A stretch of DNA of 64,000 bases. Origin: Niastella sp. OAS944 (lineage in GTDB: Bacteria > Bacteroidota > Bacteroidia > Chitinophagales > Chitinophagaceae). Both the position numbers and the translations under genes were made by a program. Below are positions 8,932 through 16,033 of this stretch, in pieces; the stretch's first letter is position 1, and the number at the start of each line of letters is the position of its first letter. The notes below the pieces were generated by a model. That model searched no databases. It saw only the letters and a program-made list of their open reading frames with translations, and was not told the DNA's origin. The stretch spans positions 915,448-979,447 of the forward strand of contig JANUBW010000002.1 in NCBI GenBank assembly GCA_024809215.1, given 5' to 3'.

Positions 8932-9606
8932 ATGACAACATACGTTTCCCCTATAAAACAAATCCTTATTGTAACCATTAGCCTGTTCACCCTTATTGCC
9001 TGTTCAAAAAAGAACGAGGCACTTGAAGAAAAAGGCAACAGCATTACTATCAAAGACCTGCCGGGTGATACAAGCGCTTCAATGCAAACCGGTGGAACAG
9101 CCAGTTTTAAAAACCTGTATTTTAGTTTTACCACCGGCACTGCGGTTACCATAAGTGATGCAGATAAAACCACAACCAAATGGGACCTGGCATTTACCGG
9201 TCCGTATAATAGTGAGGTATATGTAAACTATGGCGGTTATAAATACAATCCCGGTTACAATGGACCAGGTGTAGGCGCAGTTATACAAATTGACAAATCT
9301 TACGACCAGGTAACAGAAGCACCTTCACCCGCAGAGTTTGATGCTGCCAGCATGACCAAGATAGGCTGGGATTCGGGCAGTGGTACTGGTTGGTTCTTTT
9401 ATTCAATGGATAATCATATTGCCGTTCCCATCAAAAACCGAACATTTGTAATACGCACCGCCGGTGGTAAATTTGCCAAATTGGAATTGATAAATGTTTA
9501 CAAAGGCAATCCGCCGGTAGTTACCGACCTGTTTTGGCCTGCGCCTTATTTTACCTTTCGCTATTTTGTGCAACAAGATGGTAGTAGTAACCTGAGTACG
9601 AATTAG
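8932..9606 (+). CDS. hmuY: HmuY-like haem-binding lipoprotein (copy 2)
   Basis: A 224-residue lipoprotein with lipobox LIAC (Cys24). The HmuY signature WDLAFTGPYNS lies at about residues 84-94 and the C-terminal strands FVIRTAGGKFAKLEL and YFTFRYF match copy 1. It starts 6 bp after the receptor gene, so receptor and haemophore are one unit, as in the Porphyromonas hmuRY operon. It is shorter than copy 1 and lacks that copy's Gly/Asn-rich loop. The long gap downstream holds a 20-bp repeat array and a strong terminator. Confidence 0.88.
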   Translation: MTTYVSPIKQILIVTISLFTLIACSKKNEALEEKGNSITIKDLPGDTSASMQTGGTASFKNLYFSFTTGTAVTISDADKTTTKWDLAFTGPYNSEVYVNYGGYKYNPGYNGPGVGAVIQIDKSYDQVTEAPSPAEFDAASMTKIGWDSGSGTGWFFYSMDNHIAVPIKNRTFVIRTAGGKFAKLELINVYKGNPPVVTDLFWPAPYFTFRYFVQQDGSSNLSTN

Positions 9607-9640
9607 GTGTAACTTGCTGACTCTATTTTTTTACTACTCA

Positions 9641-9920
9641 ATAAGCGATTCTTTCAGGAAAACGAAAAACCTGGAAGGAAAACCAATTTTCTTTCAGGAA
9701 AAGAGAAAACCTTAAAGGAAAACCGAAAACCTTACGGGAAATCAGGAAAGCTTTCGGGAATTCGCATTTCCTTACTGGAAAACCGGAAACCTTAAAGGAA
9801 TTCTGAAATCCTTAAGGGAAATCAGAAAAGCCGAAAGGAAAACGTAAAACCCTACGGGAAATCAGAAAAGTTTAAAGGAATTGCTGTTTCCTTACAGGAA
9901 TTCTGAAAACCCGACGGGAA
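9641..9920. repeat. 14-unit degenerate tandem array, exact 20-bp period
   Basis: GGAA occurs at 9657-9660 and then every 20 bp without a single slip through 9917-9920. Each unit is roughly (A/T)(A/T)NNNAAAAC CTTANRGGAA; the last half is best conserved and the first half varies. Twenty is not a multiple of three and the frames are closed, so it is not coding. The final unit and its continuation fold into the terminator at 9906-9942. Confidence 0.9.
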
Positions 9921-9942
9921 TTTGCAATTCCCGTCGGGTTTT
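9906..9942 (+). terminator. Strong hairpin with T-run after the 20-bp array
   Basis: A perfect 17-bp stem (9906-9922 with 9926-9942, loop TGC) ends in TTTTT. It incorporates the last unit of the 20-bp array and would end transcripts from the hmuR-hmuY operon about 300 bp past the hmuY stop. The symmetric A-run makes it usable in both directions. Confidence 0.8.
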
Positions 9943-10067
9943 TGTGAAAAAAGGCTATAGTTGATTGAAAAACAGTCGAAATATGGCCCGTTTTTAAAAT
10001 TCAGGGTCTAAGAAAAGCTAAAAACAGCTCAAATTCTGTTTGCATAGCATCGCAGTAAACAAGTAGA

Positions 10068-10213
10068 GGGTGAAAACCGTTTGAAGAGTATCCCTGCAAA
10101 ACGAAATACATACCATAATTAACTAAATACGGGGTAAAATTCGTTTACAGAGCGTTCATGCAAAGCAAATGCAGTGTAGAATTCGTTTACACACCACCCC
10201 TGCAAACAAAAAT
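10068..10213. repeat. Three imperfect ~40-bp direct repeats
   Basis: Three related blocks at 10068-10107, 10132-10170 and 10173-10213 share the order GTGAAAAYCGTTT, then a variable ~12 bp, then CMTGCAAA and CRAAAT. They fill the end of the 611-bp gap between convergent hmuY and SDR genes. No gene is seen in 9944-10217. Confidence 0.65.
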
Positions 10214-10217
10214 ATGC

Positions 10218-10970
10218 CTAAAAAGCGTATCTGTTCCAACCTCCATCGACAGTAGCAACGGTGCCAGTAACATATTTAGCCCGGGGCGACACTAAAAATG
10301 TAGCCATGTTGGCGATGTCTTGTGGTTCGCCAAAGTCACCCAACGGCATTTCTCGCTCGGCAAACGCCTTACGTTGTTCGGGTGTAAAGAACCGGCGAAC
10401 ATTCTCGGTATCTAACAACCCGGGTTGCAGGCAATTTACCCGAATGCCATATTTTCCCAACTCGCCCGCCAGCTGTTTCGACCACATTACAAGGCTTGCT
10501 TTAAATACGCCCGATGCATTGATCGATCGTAACTCATAAGTACTTGTAATATTCAAAACAGATCCCTGCTTACGTTCCATAAAATGTGGCAAGAACTGTT
10601 GGGTAAGCTGGCGGTGCCGTTCGAAATCAAGTAGCAGCGAGGCATACCAGTCTTCATCGGCACCCACTACATCGAGCGGACGGCTACGGCCCGCATTATT
10701 AATAAGTATATCAATATTACCTAACTTATCAAAAGCTGCTGCAGCTATCTTTTGCGGTCCATCAACTGCAACAAAGTCCTGCACCAACGTAACCGGCACC
10801 ACTCCACCAGCTGCAGCAACTTCAGCTTTTAGCTCATTTAATAACGATTCATTTCTGGCAACAGCCAGCACAGTTACACCTTCCATTGCCAGTTCTTTTG
10901 TAATAGCACGACCTAATCCCTGACTGGCGCCGGTTACTACTGCCGTTTTACCTTTCAAAAACAAATCCAT
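10218..10970 (-). CDS. SDR family oxidoreductase lacking the canonical Tyr
   Basis: The 250-residue protein starts at ATG 10970; the longer TTG frame adds no family sequence. The Rossmann motif TGASQGLGRA sits at residues 12-21 and NNAG at about 90, followed by the NITS serine region. In the usual YxxxK site the sequence is SGVFKAS, so the position four before the Lys is Ser rather than Tyr. The C-terminus YVTGTVATVDGGW is typical. The nearest function by name would be a 3-oxoacyl-ACP-reductase-like dehydrogenase, but the missing Tyr makes activity uncertain. It stands alone, convergent to hmuY. Confidence 0.85.
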   Translation of the reverse strand: MDLFLKGKTAVVTGASQGLGRAITKELAMEGVTVLAVARNESLLNELKAEVAAAGGVVPVTLVQDFVAVDGPQKIAAAAFDKLGNIDILINNAGRSRPLDVVGADEDWYASLLLDFERHRQLTQQFLPHFMERKQGSVLNITSTYELRSINASGVFKASLVMWSKQLAGELGKYGIRVNCLQPGLLDTENVRRFFTPEQRKAFAEREMPLGDFGEPQDIANMATFLVSPRAKYVTGTVATVDGGWNRYAF

Positions 10971-11200
10971 AACTCTATTTTGATTTTTAAAATGAAATAA
11001 TAACTTTACTAAACGATTCTTCAACTGGCCAGGAAGCCAGCATTTTCAGTCTTGCCTATCTTTCTGCAGAAAAAATGTAGAGTGAAATTTATTTTTCAAA
11101 ATTAGCAGGTGCTCACGAAATTTTAAACGCCTTACCATAATGTAAGGGACTAACAAAATTGTGAGTAACGCTCCCTGCAACAAGCATTAATACTACAGTT

Positions 11201-12661
11201 ATGCAAACCGTACAACACATGCTGCCCGATAGCAGCTTTACCTGTTTTGTAATTCCTTCATTATTTTCCCCAACAGAATGCACCGAACTATTGAACGAAG
11301 ACATTAAGAACTCATTTCAAAAAGCCATTGCCAACTATCCTACTTATTATCGAAATAACGACCGGTTTGTAATGGACAATGAAGAACTGTCCACCAAACT
11401 GTTTCAAAAAGTAAAACCATATTTACCCGAAACCATAACTACCAACTCTGCAATTCAGGCAGAGAACGGCACCTGGCAATTAAAAGAATTGAACAGCCGG
11501 TTGCGTTTTTGTAAATATGCAGCTAACCAGTATTTCCACCGGCACCTCGATGGCATTCATTACCGCTCGGCCACCGTACAATCGAAGCTAACGTTTATGA
11601 TCTACCTGAATAGTGCTACGGAGTTCAAAGGCGGTCGCACTTTATTCTTCAAAACAAAAGATACCGATGAATTATGGGCCGCCTATACACCTGTGCAGGG
11701 CGATCTGATCGTTTTTGATCATAATGTATGGCACGAAGGCGAAGTGCTGACTGAAGGCGAAAAGTTTGTATTAAGAAGCGATATCCTGTATGCACGTGAT
11801 ACAACTGAGATCAGTAAAGAGCCTTTCTCCGGACATCTTGGTTACATTTGGTCGCTCCTGAAATTTAACGACGATACTATTTTAAGCGGTGGCCGTGATA
11901 CCGCTATTAAAGTGTGGAGTTCGACAGGAGAAGAAAGACATACGCTGCAAGAACATAAGAACTCCATTCTTTGTATTGAAAAAATAAATGACGATACCTT
12001 TATCTCCGGCTCACGCGATAAACACATTATTGTTTGGAAGCAATATAAACCCGTGAATAAAATCAAAGCGCATACCGCCATTGTGCTTTCGATGTGTCGT
12101 ATAAACGATAACACCTTTGCATCGGGTGGCGGCGATAATAACATTCACATTGCTGATCTTTCGGGCAATATTATCAAAACACTCAATGAACATACCAACT
12201 GGGTATGGCAGGTAATAAAACTGAACGATACCACCATTGCCTCCGGTTCAGAGGACGGTTCCATAAAAATATGGGACCTTGAAACCGGGCAGGTGCTGGC
12301 CACATTCAATGAAAATAAACCGGTTATTAGTCTGGCTTACAATAGTGCTACCAACCAATTAATAAGTGGCAATCTTACCGGCGACTTGTCAATTCGTGCG
12401 CTCAACGATACCTTCCAGCAACAAAGCATCACCACTTTTGCAGCACATGCCGGTATTATACGTACCATAAAATTCCTTAACAATGGTATCATTGCAACGG
12501 GTGGTGAAGATAATAAAGTAAAGCTCTGGCGTTTGAACGGGCAATTGCAAGCCGAGCTCCAACACCAGAACTTTGTACAGTCAATTGAAGTATTGAACAA
12601 TAATCAGATCATCAGCGCATCTTATGATGGCACTATAAAAACCTGGAATATTCAGGGATGA
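11201..12661 (+). CDS. 2OG-Fe(II) dioxygenase fused to a WD40 propeller
   Basis: A 486-residue two-domain protein. Residues ~15-200 form a prolyl-4-hydroxylase-like 2-oxoglutarate/Fe(II) dioxygenase: metal ligands H115 and D117 in FHRHLDG, distal His178 in WHEGEV, and 2OG-binding Arg192 in FVLRSDI. From ~211 to the end run about seven WD40 repeats, with blades ending in IKVW, IIVW, IKIW, VKLW and IKTW and the phrase SGSEDGSIKIWD. No signal peptide is visible, so the protein is probably cytoplasmic. The propeller may present a protein substrate. It is a single-gene unit followed by a clear terminator. Confidence 0.85.
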   Translation: MQTVQHMLPDSSFTCFVIPSLFSPTECTELLNEDIKNSFQKAIANYPTYYRNNDRFVMDNEELSTKLFQKVKPYLPETITTNSAIQAENGTWQLKELNSRLRFCKYAANQYFHRHLDGIHYRSATVQSKLTFMIYLNSATEFKGGRTLFFKTKDTDELWAAYTPVQGDLIVFDHNVWHEGEVLTEGEKFVLRSDILYARDTTEISKEPFSGHLGYIWSLLKFNDDTILSGGRDTAIKVWSSTGEERHTLQEHKNSILCIEKINDDTFISGSRDKHIIVWKQYKPVNKIKAHTAIVLSMCRINDNTFASGGGDNNIHIADLSGNIIKTLNEHTNWVWQVIKLNDTTIASGSEDGSIKIWDLETGQVLATFNENKPVISLAYNSATNQLISGNLTGDLSIRALNDTFQQQSITTFAAHAGIIRTIKFLNNGIIATGGEDNKVKLWRLNGQLQAELQHQNFVQSIEVLNNNQIISASYDGTIKTWNIQG

Positions 12662-12711
12662 ACCACCGGGTTCTCCCTTACATATTTTCCATATCATGCT
12701 TTTATGGCCAG

Positions 12712-12746
12712 AAAACCATCCCAACTAACGGGATGGTTTTTATTTT
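12712..12746 (+). terminator. Rho-independent terminator after dioxygenase-WD40 gene
   Basis: The stem AAAACCATCCC (12712-12722) pairs with GGGATGGTTTT (12730-12740) across a 7-nt loop and is followed by TATTTTT. Confidence 0.85.
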
Positions 12747-12758
12747 TAGAATTTATTC

Positions 12759-13226
12759 TTACGGTTGATAAGGCCCACCTGTTTCACCCCAACCCCATTT
12801 AGGCATTGGTTCCTGCAATTGCATTGGGTTATCGTTTAATTGTGAATTGATGACCGCTATGCGGCTGCCCCACTCAAGGTAACCAACAAATGCAGATCGA
12901 AATTCAGGATCGCTTTTCAAACCTACTTCATCGGCAGTTTGCAATAACAACTGCACCCAACGCTGCCGCTTTTCTTCGGTTAACATTTTACCAATATGCT
13001 TACCTACCATTTTCGCATGACTACCGCCGTCGGTTGTATAAAAATCGCCGCCACCAAAAACCTCAGCAACAAAACACGCTACATGATGCCGGTGCTCGGG
13101 CGACATATTTTTAAACACTTCACCCAACAATTCATCTTTTAATACCTTATCGTAAAACTTATTAAACAAGGTTTCGAAGGTGTTAATATCGCCTGCCCAT
13201 TCGTATAAAGTAGGAACATTTTTCAT
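12759..13226 (-). CDS. Group II truncated haemoglobin
   Basis: A 155-residue globin when started at ATG 13226 (the TTG at 13244 adds six residues). Features fit the trHbO class: Trp in LYEWAG, the Tyr-B10 region FNKFYDKVL, a Gly-Gly motif in EVFGGGDFY, a candidate proximal His in KHIGKML, and the group II Trp-G8 in KRQRWVQLL. The C-terminus is extended by PMPKWGWGETGGPYQP. Such proteins bind O2 or handle NO and peroxide. Its genomic link to the haem-uptake genes 3 kb away is loose. Confidence 0.85.
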   Translation of the reverse strand: MKNVPTLYEWAGDINTFETLFNKFYDKVLKDELLGEVFKNMSPEHRHHVACFVAEVFGGGDFYTTDGGSHAKMVGKHIGKMLTEEKRQRWVQLLLQTADEVGLKSDPEFRSAFVGYLEWGSRIAVINSQLNDNPMQLQEPMPKWGWGETGGPYQP

Positions 13227-13274
13227 CGGAAGCTTTTTACGCAAGTTATAAAGAAAATAGTACTAAATACCCAT

Positions 13275-13307
13275 TTAAAAAAACCGTCCCGACTTTCGTC
13301 GGGACGG
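13275..13307 (-). terminator. Terminator of the T9SS-sorted protein gene
   Basis: The stem CCGTCCCGAC (13284-13293) pairs with GTCGGGACGG (13298-13307), loop TTTC. Read on the minus strand it runs into TTTTTTTAAAT, which suits the gene ending at 13336. Confidence 0.85.
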
Positions 13308-13335
13308 ACAATTGAACCTATGAAACCACACACTA

Positions 13336-14319
13336 TTATATAATAATCTTCTTTACTTCTTTCCAACCTTCATTATCGCTCAGCTGTACTACGTAAGCAC
13401 CCTTAACACTGTTATTCAAATTCATGGTAATACGGTAAGCAGCCTGTTGATAAGTATGTTGTCCAACTACCTGTCCGCTCATATTTACAATACGTACAGT
13501 GATGGGGTTTTTAACTTCTTTATTGAACTCGATGTTCACTGTGTTGCCAGAAGCGTAAATGCGGGTAGAAGCGGCAGTCTCGTTAGAACGGATCGATTTT
13601 ATTGTTGAAAATGTGTAATGACCGTCAATGTCAACCTGTTTAATACGGTAGTAAGCAACCGCTGCGGTCATATTCTTATCGGTATAGTTGTATTGTTGAA
13701 CAGTAGTTGAATTACCGGCGCCCATCATAATGGCGATCGCTGACCAATTTGAACCGTCGAAGCTGCGTTGAATTTCATAGTTGCTGTTGTTCGATTCCTG
13801 TGCAGTGCTCCAGTTCAACACAATACTGTTGTTATTTCTTGTTACAAAGAAACCATTGAAAACAACAGGCAGTACAGAAAGATTAAAACCGTTGGGCGAT
13901 ACACCTGTGCTGGCAGTAGCAAATGCAGGTCCATTAATCAAAAGCGCTGCATTTTCATCATACTTTATTACACCATTCATGCTGATAACTTCAGAACTAC
14001 GTTGTGCATTCAATGCATTCAACTTTCCGGTGCCTGTTAACTCAATTACCGATACACCTCCTAACCTCATTCTTTTCTGAATGGTGAGGCCGCCAAATAC
14101 TTTAATATATACGTTAGCCAGCGTATCGTTTTTATCAAATACAACGCCTTTATACTGAGGTATCACAATAGAGTCGCCGTGTTGAGGAATACGGTTCAGG
14201 TCCCAGTTAGAAGCGGTTGACCAATCGCCGTACGAGTTTATAAATGTAATTACCGGTTTTGCCTGTGCAGCAGAAAAAGAGATGAAGATTATTGCGATCA
14301 AAGTGTAGATGTGTTTCAT
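13336..14319 (-). CDS. T9SS type A sorting-domain secreted protein
   Basis: The 327-residue protein starts at ATG 14319, which gives a clean Sec signal (MKHIYTLIAIIFISFSAAQA). The upstream TTG frame adds 42 unrelated residues. The middle holds a fibronectin-III-like module (VLNWSTAQESNNSNYEIQRS). The last ~75 residues are a Por secretion C-terminal sorting domain, with IYASGNTVNIEF, VRIVNMSGQVV, and an ending GAYVVQLSD followed by VKKIII. It should be exported through the T9SS and anchored or released. No enzymatic domain is seen. Confidence 0.85.
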   Translation of the reverse strand: MKHIYTLIAIIFISFSAAQAKPVITFINSYGDWSTASNWDLNRIPQHGDSIVIPQYKGVVFDKNDTLANVYIKVFGGLTIQKRMRLGGVSVIELTGTGKLNALNAQRSSEVISMNGVIKYDENAALLINGPAFATASTGVSPNGFNLSVLPVVFNGFFVTRNNNSIVLNWSTAQESNNSNYEIQRSFDGSNWSAIAIMMGAGNSTTVQQYNYTDKNMTAAVAYYRIKQVDIDGHYTFSTIKSIRSNETAASTRIYASGNTVNIEFNKEVKNPITVRIVNMSGQVVGQHTYQQAAYRITMNLNNSVKGAYVVQLSDNEGWKEVKKIII

Positions 14320-14669
14320 AAAGTACGTTTTTATTGTTTGATAGTTTCGTAATAGATATTTCCAACGGCATACCTGTTTTTGGCACGGGGCGAAAACAGG
14401 ATCTCCTTTAAATGATGACATGCCACAACACAGGTTGTAATTCATTCAAACACAGGGAAATGAAAAAACACTTAGTGATATTAATATATTTTTTCAGCCC
14501 TGAAACCGGCGTAGTTTCTTCAGCGGAATTTTTCCCAGGAAGGGAGAATTATTTTTAAATTGGAATGCATACGCATCAACAACGGTAAAGGCTAATTGAT
14601 TTCCCTTATTACCTGGGGTAAATATGTATTTGCCGCCGTTTGTAAACAATAGACCTAAAACTTTATCTA
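14320..14669. other. 350-bp intergenic region, no gene seen
   Basis: This gap lies between the divergent T9SS cargo gene and the small HTH gene and must hold both promoters. A 60-codon minus frame (14494-14676) has only a TTG start and no family features. An AT-rich stretch sits at 14470-14510. I see no repeat or RNA. Confidence 0.5.
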
Positions 14670-14903
14670 ATGCCAAAACATTACTTTATCCGCCTGCAGA
14701 ACATCGATCGGCTTATTCGAATGAAAGGAACCGGTTCGCCAAAACAACTGGCAGAAAGACTACATATTTCAGAGAGTTTGTTATACGAGTATCTATCCTT
14801 TATGAAAGAGCAGGGAGCGCCCATCGCTTATTGCAAAGACCGCAAAAGCTATTATTATGAGATCCAGGGCGGGTTTAATCTTCGGTTTATTAATAATGCA
14901 TAA
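14670..14903 (+). CDS. Small HTH DNA-binding protein
   Basis: A 77-residue protein with an HTH type common in Bacteroidota: IDRLIRMKGTGSPKQLAERL, then HISESLLYEYLSFMKEQGAP and YCKDRKSYYYE. The helix-turn-helix covers residues 12-45, and the rest resembles a winged strand pair. Such proteins are usually annotated only as helix-turn-helix protein. It is monocistronic and followed by a hairpin. Confidence 0.8.
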   Translation: MPKHYFIRLQNIDRLIRMKGTGSPKQLAERLHISESLLYEYLSFMKEQGAPIAYCKDRKSYYYEIQGGFNLRFINNA

Positions 14904-14909
14904 AAAGAA

Positions 14910-14931
14910 GAGCATCCGGCATGGGATGCTC
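14910..14931 (+). terminator. Terminator-like hairpin after small HTH gene
   Basis: The 8-bp stem GAGCATCC (14910-14917) pairs with GGATGCTC (14924-14931) and is followed by CATCCTTTATTATAT. The T-run is weak. Confidence 0.6.
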
Positions 14932-14951
14932 ATCCTTTATTATATATGATT

Positions 14952-15698
14952 TTAAAGTGGGTATAGTACGGCTGCCGCCTGTTTATCTTTAGTAGATAGC
15001 ACAGTAGCCCCACTACCGCATTGGCCGCCATTCATGATCGATGAAGCATCGGTACCACCTACACCTGGCACCGCTGTTGCGCTTGACTCACCGCGGGCAG
15101 ACCAGTTGGTATGCCTGAACGAAACGTTGTGACCCATTTCATGGCAAATGGTGCGCGAGCGCTGGGCAAAGCTGTTGCCGGCAATATAATTCTTATTGAT
15201 CCAGATGGTGCCGCCTGCATTGCCACCTGAAGGGAAGGTACCCTGTCCGCACACACCTGAACCCAGGTTGCTGTTAACCATGAGCACATCGTATGAAGTG
15301 CCGGTAACAAGGGTCCAATGGATCTTGCAATTGGGAACAGTGTTCCATTGGTTGATGGCAGCATCGATCTCGGCCTGCATCGATGTCATGGATGCATCAA
15401 CCTTTAATCGAATATTTACCACTTTTGCTGCGGTTACCAGGCTACCTGTGTAATACTGTTCCGGTTTAACTTTTTCAACAGGCACCTGCATGTTCTTTGG
15501 GAATACGATGTCTTCTTCAACCACATATGCATCATCCCTTTCAACGATCTGATCGGCAGGAAAACCCAGCTCACGAATGTAGGCAAGTACTTTTGCAGCA
15601 TTGTCATCCTGGTTAGCGTTCTGTTCGGCTGAGCCCGATTTTTTACAGGCAACAAACCCAAAGGCCAATAGGATGGCCAGTGAAAATAAATTTTTCAT
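14952..15698 (-). CDS. M57-like (HEIGH-type) zinc metallopeptidase lipoprotein
   Basis: The 248-residue protein starts at ATG 15698 (ATG 15704 is equally possible), with lipobox GFVAC at Cys18. The metzincin-type zinc site HEMGHNVSFRH supplies His186, Glu187, His190 and His196. It is followed by SIMNGGQCG, the Met-containing turn expected under the zinc. A calcium- or propeptide-like N-terminal half precedes it. The pattern matches the 'dual-action HEIGH' metallopeptidase family (M57), here HEMGH. As a lipoprotein it would act on proteins at the cell surface. Confidence 0.8.
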   Translation of the reverse strand: MKNLFSLAILLAFGFVACKKSGSAEQNANQDDNAAKVLAYIRELGFPADQIVERDDAYVVEEDIVFPKNMQVPVEKVKPEQYYTGSLVTAAKVVNIRLKVDASMTSMQAEIDAAINQWNTVPNCKIHWTLVTGTSYDVLMVNSNLGSGVCGQGTFPSGGNAGGTIWINKNYIAGNSFAQRSRTICHEMGHNVSFRHTNWSARGESSATAVPGVGGTDASSIMNGGQCGSGATVLSTKDKQAAAVLYPL

Positions 15699-16033
15699 AC
15701 TCATGTGACTTGTTTTAATGAACAATAAAGTTTAACTAAAAGTGAAGTTATCGCTTACTGTTCCGGTATTGTTGGAGTGAGAAATAGTATATTATGGCAG
15801 TCAAAAACAAATTACCGTTAATTACCATATCAGTTTCTGTTCTTCGCTTGTCTTACACGCTTATAGCTTAAAACAGCACACTTATCGGCAAAAACTGCAC
15901 ATTTATAAACTTCTGTATGACACTTATCAGGGTTTTATTACTTTTACGGGATTTAATTCCTTGAAGACCCACAGGCCGGCTTTGTGTGACGGTGATCAAC
16001 CCTGCAACAATACCCCTTCCACCAACAATAAAA
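15699..16033. other. 335-bp intergenic region between divergent genes
   Basis: This is the region between the M57-like peptidase and the T9SS adhesin operon. It carries two similar short phrases (CACTTATCGGCAAAAACTGCACA and GACACTTATCAGGG at about 15880-15933). It is the expected promoter zone for the three-gene operon; no ORF or hairpin of note. Confidence 0.4.

Noticed and set aside
9641..9942. Possible CRISPR array
   Set aside because: The period is only 20 bp, every unit varies over its whole length, and no distinct repeat/spacer alternation or cas gene is present.
14494..14676. 60-codon minus-strand frame upstream of the small HTH gene
   Set aside because: TTG start, overlap with the HTH gene start and no recognisable features.
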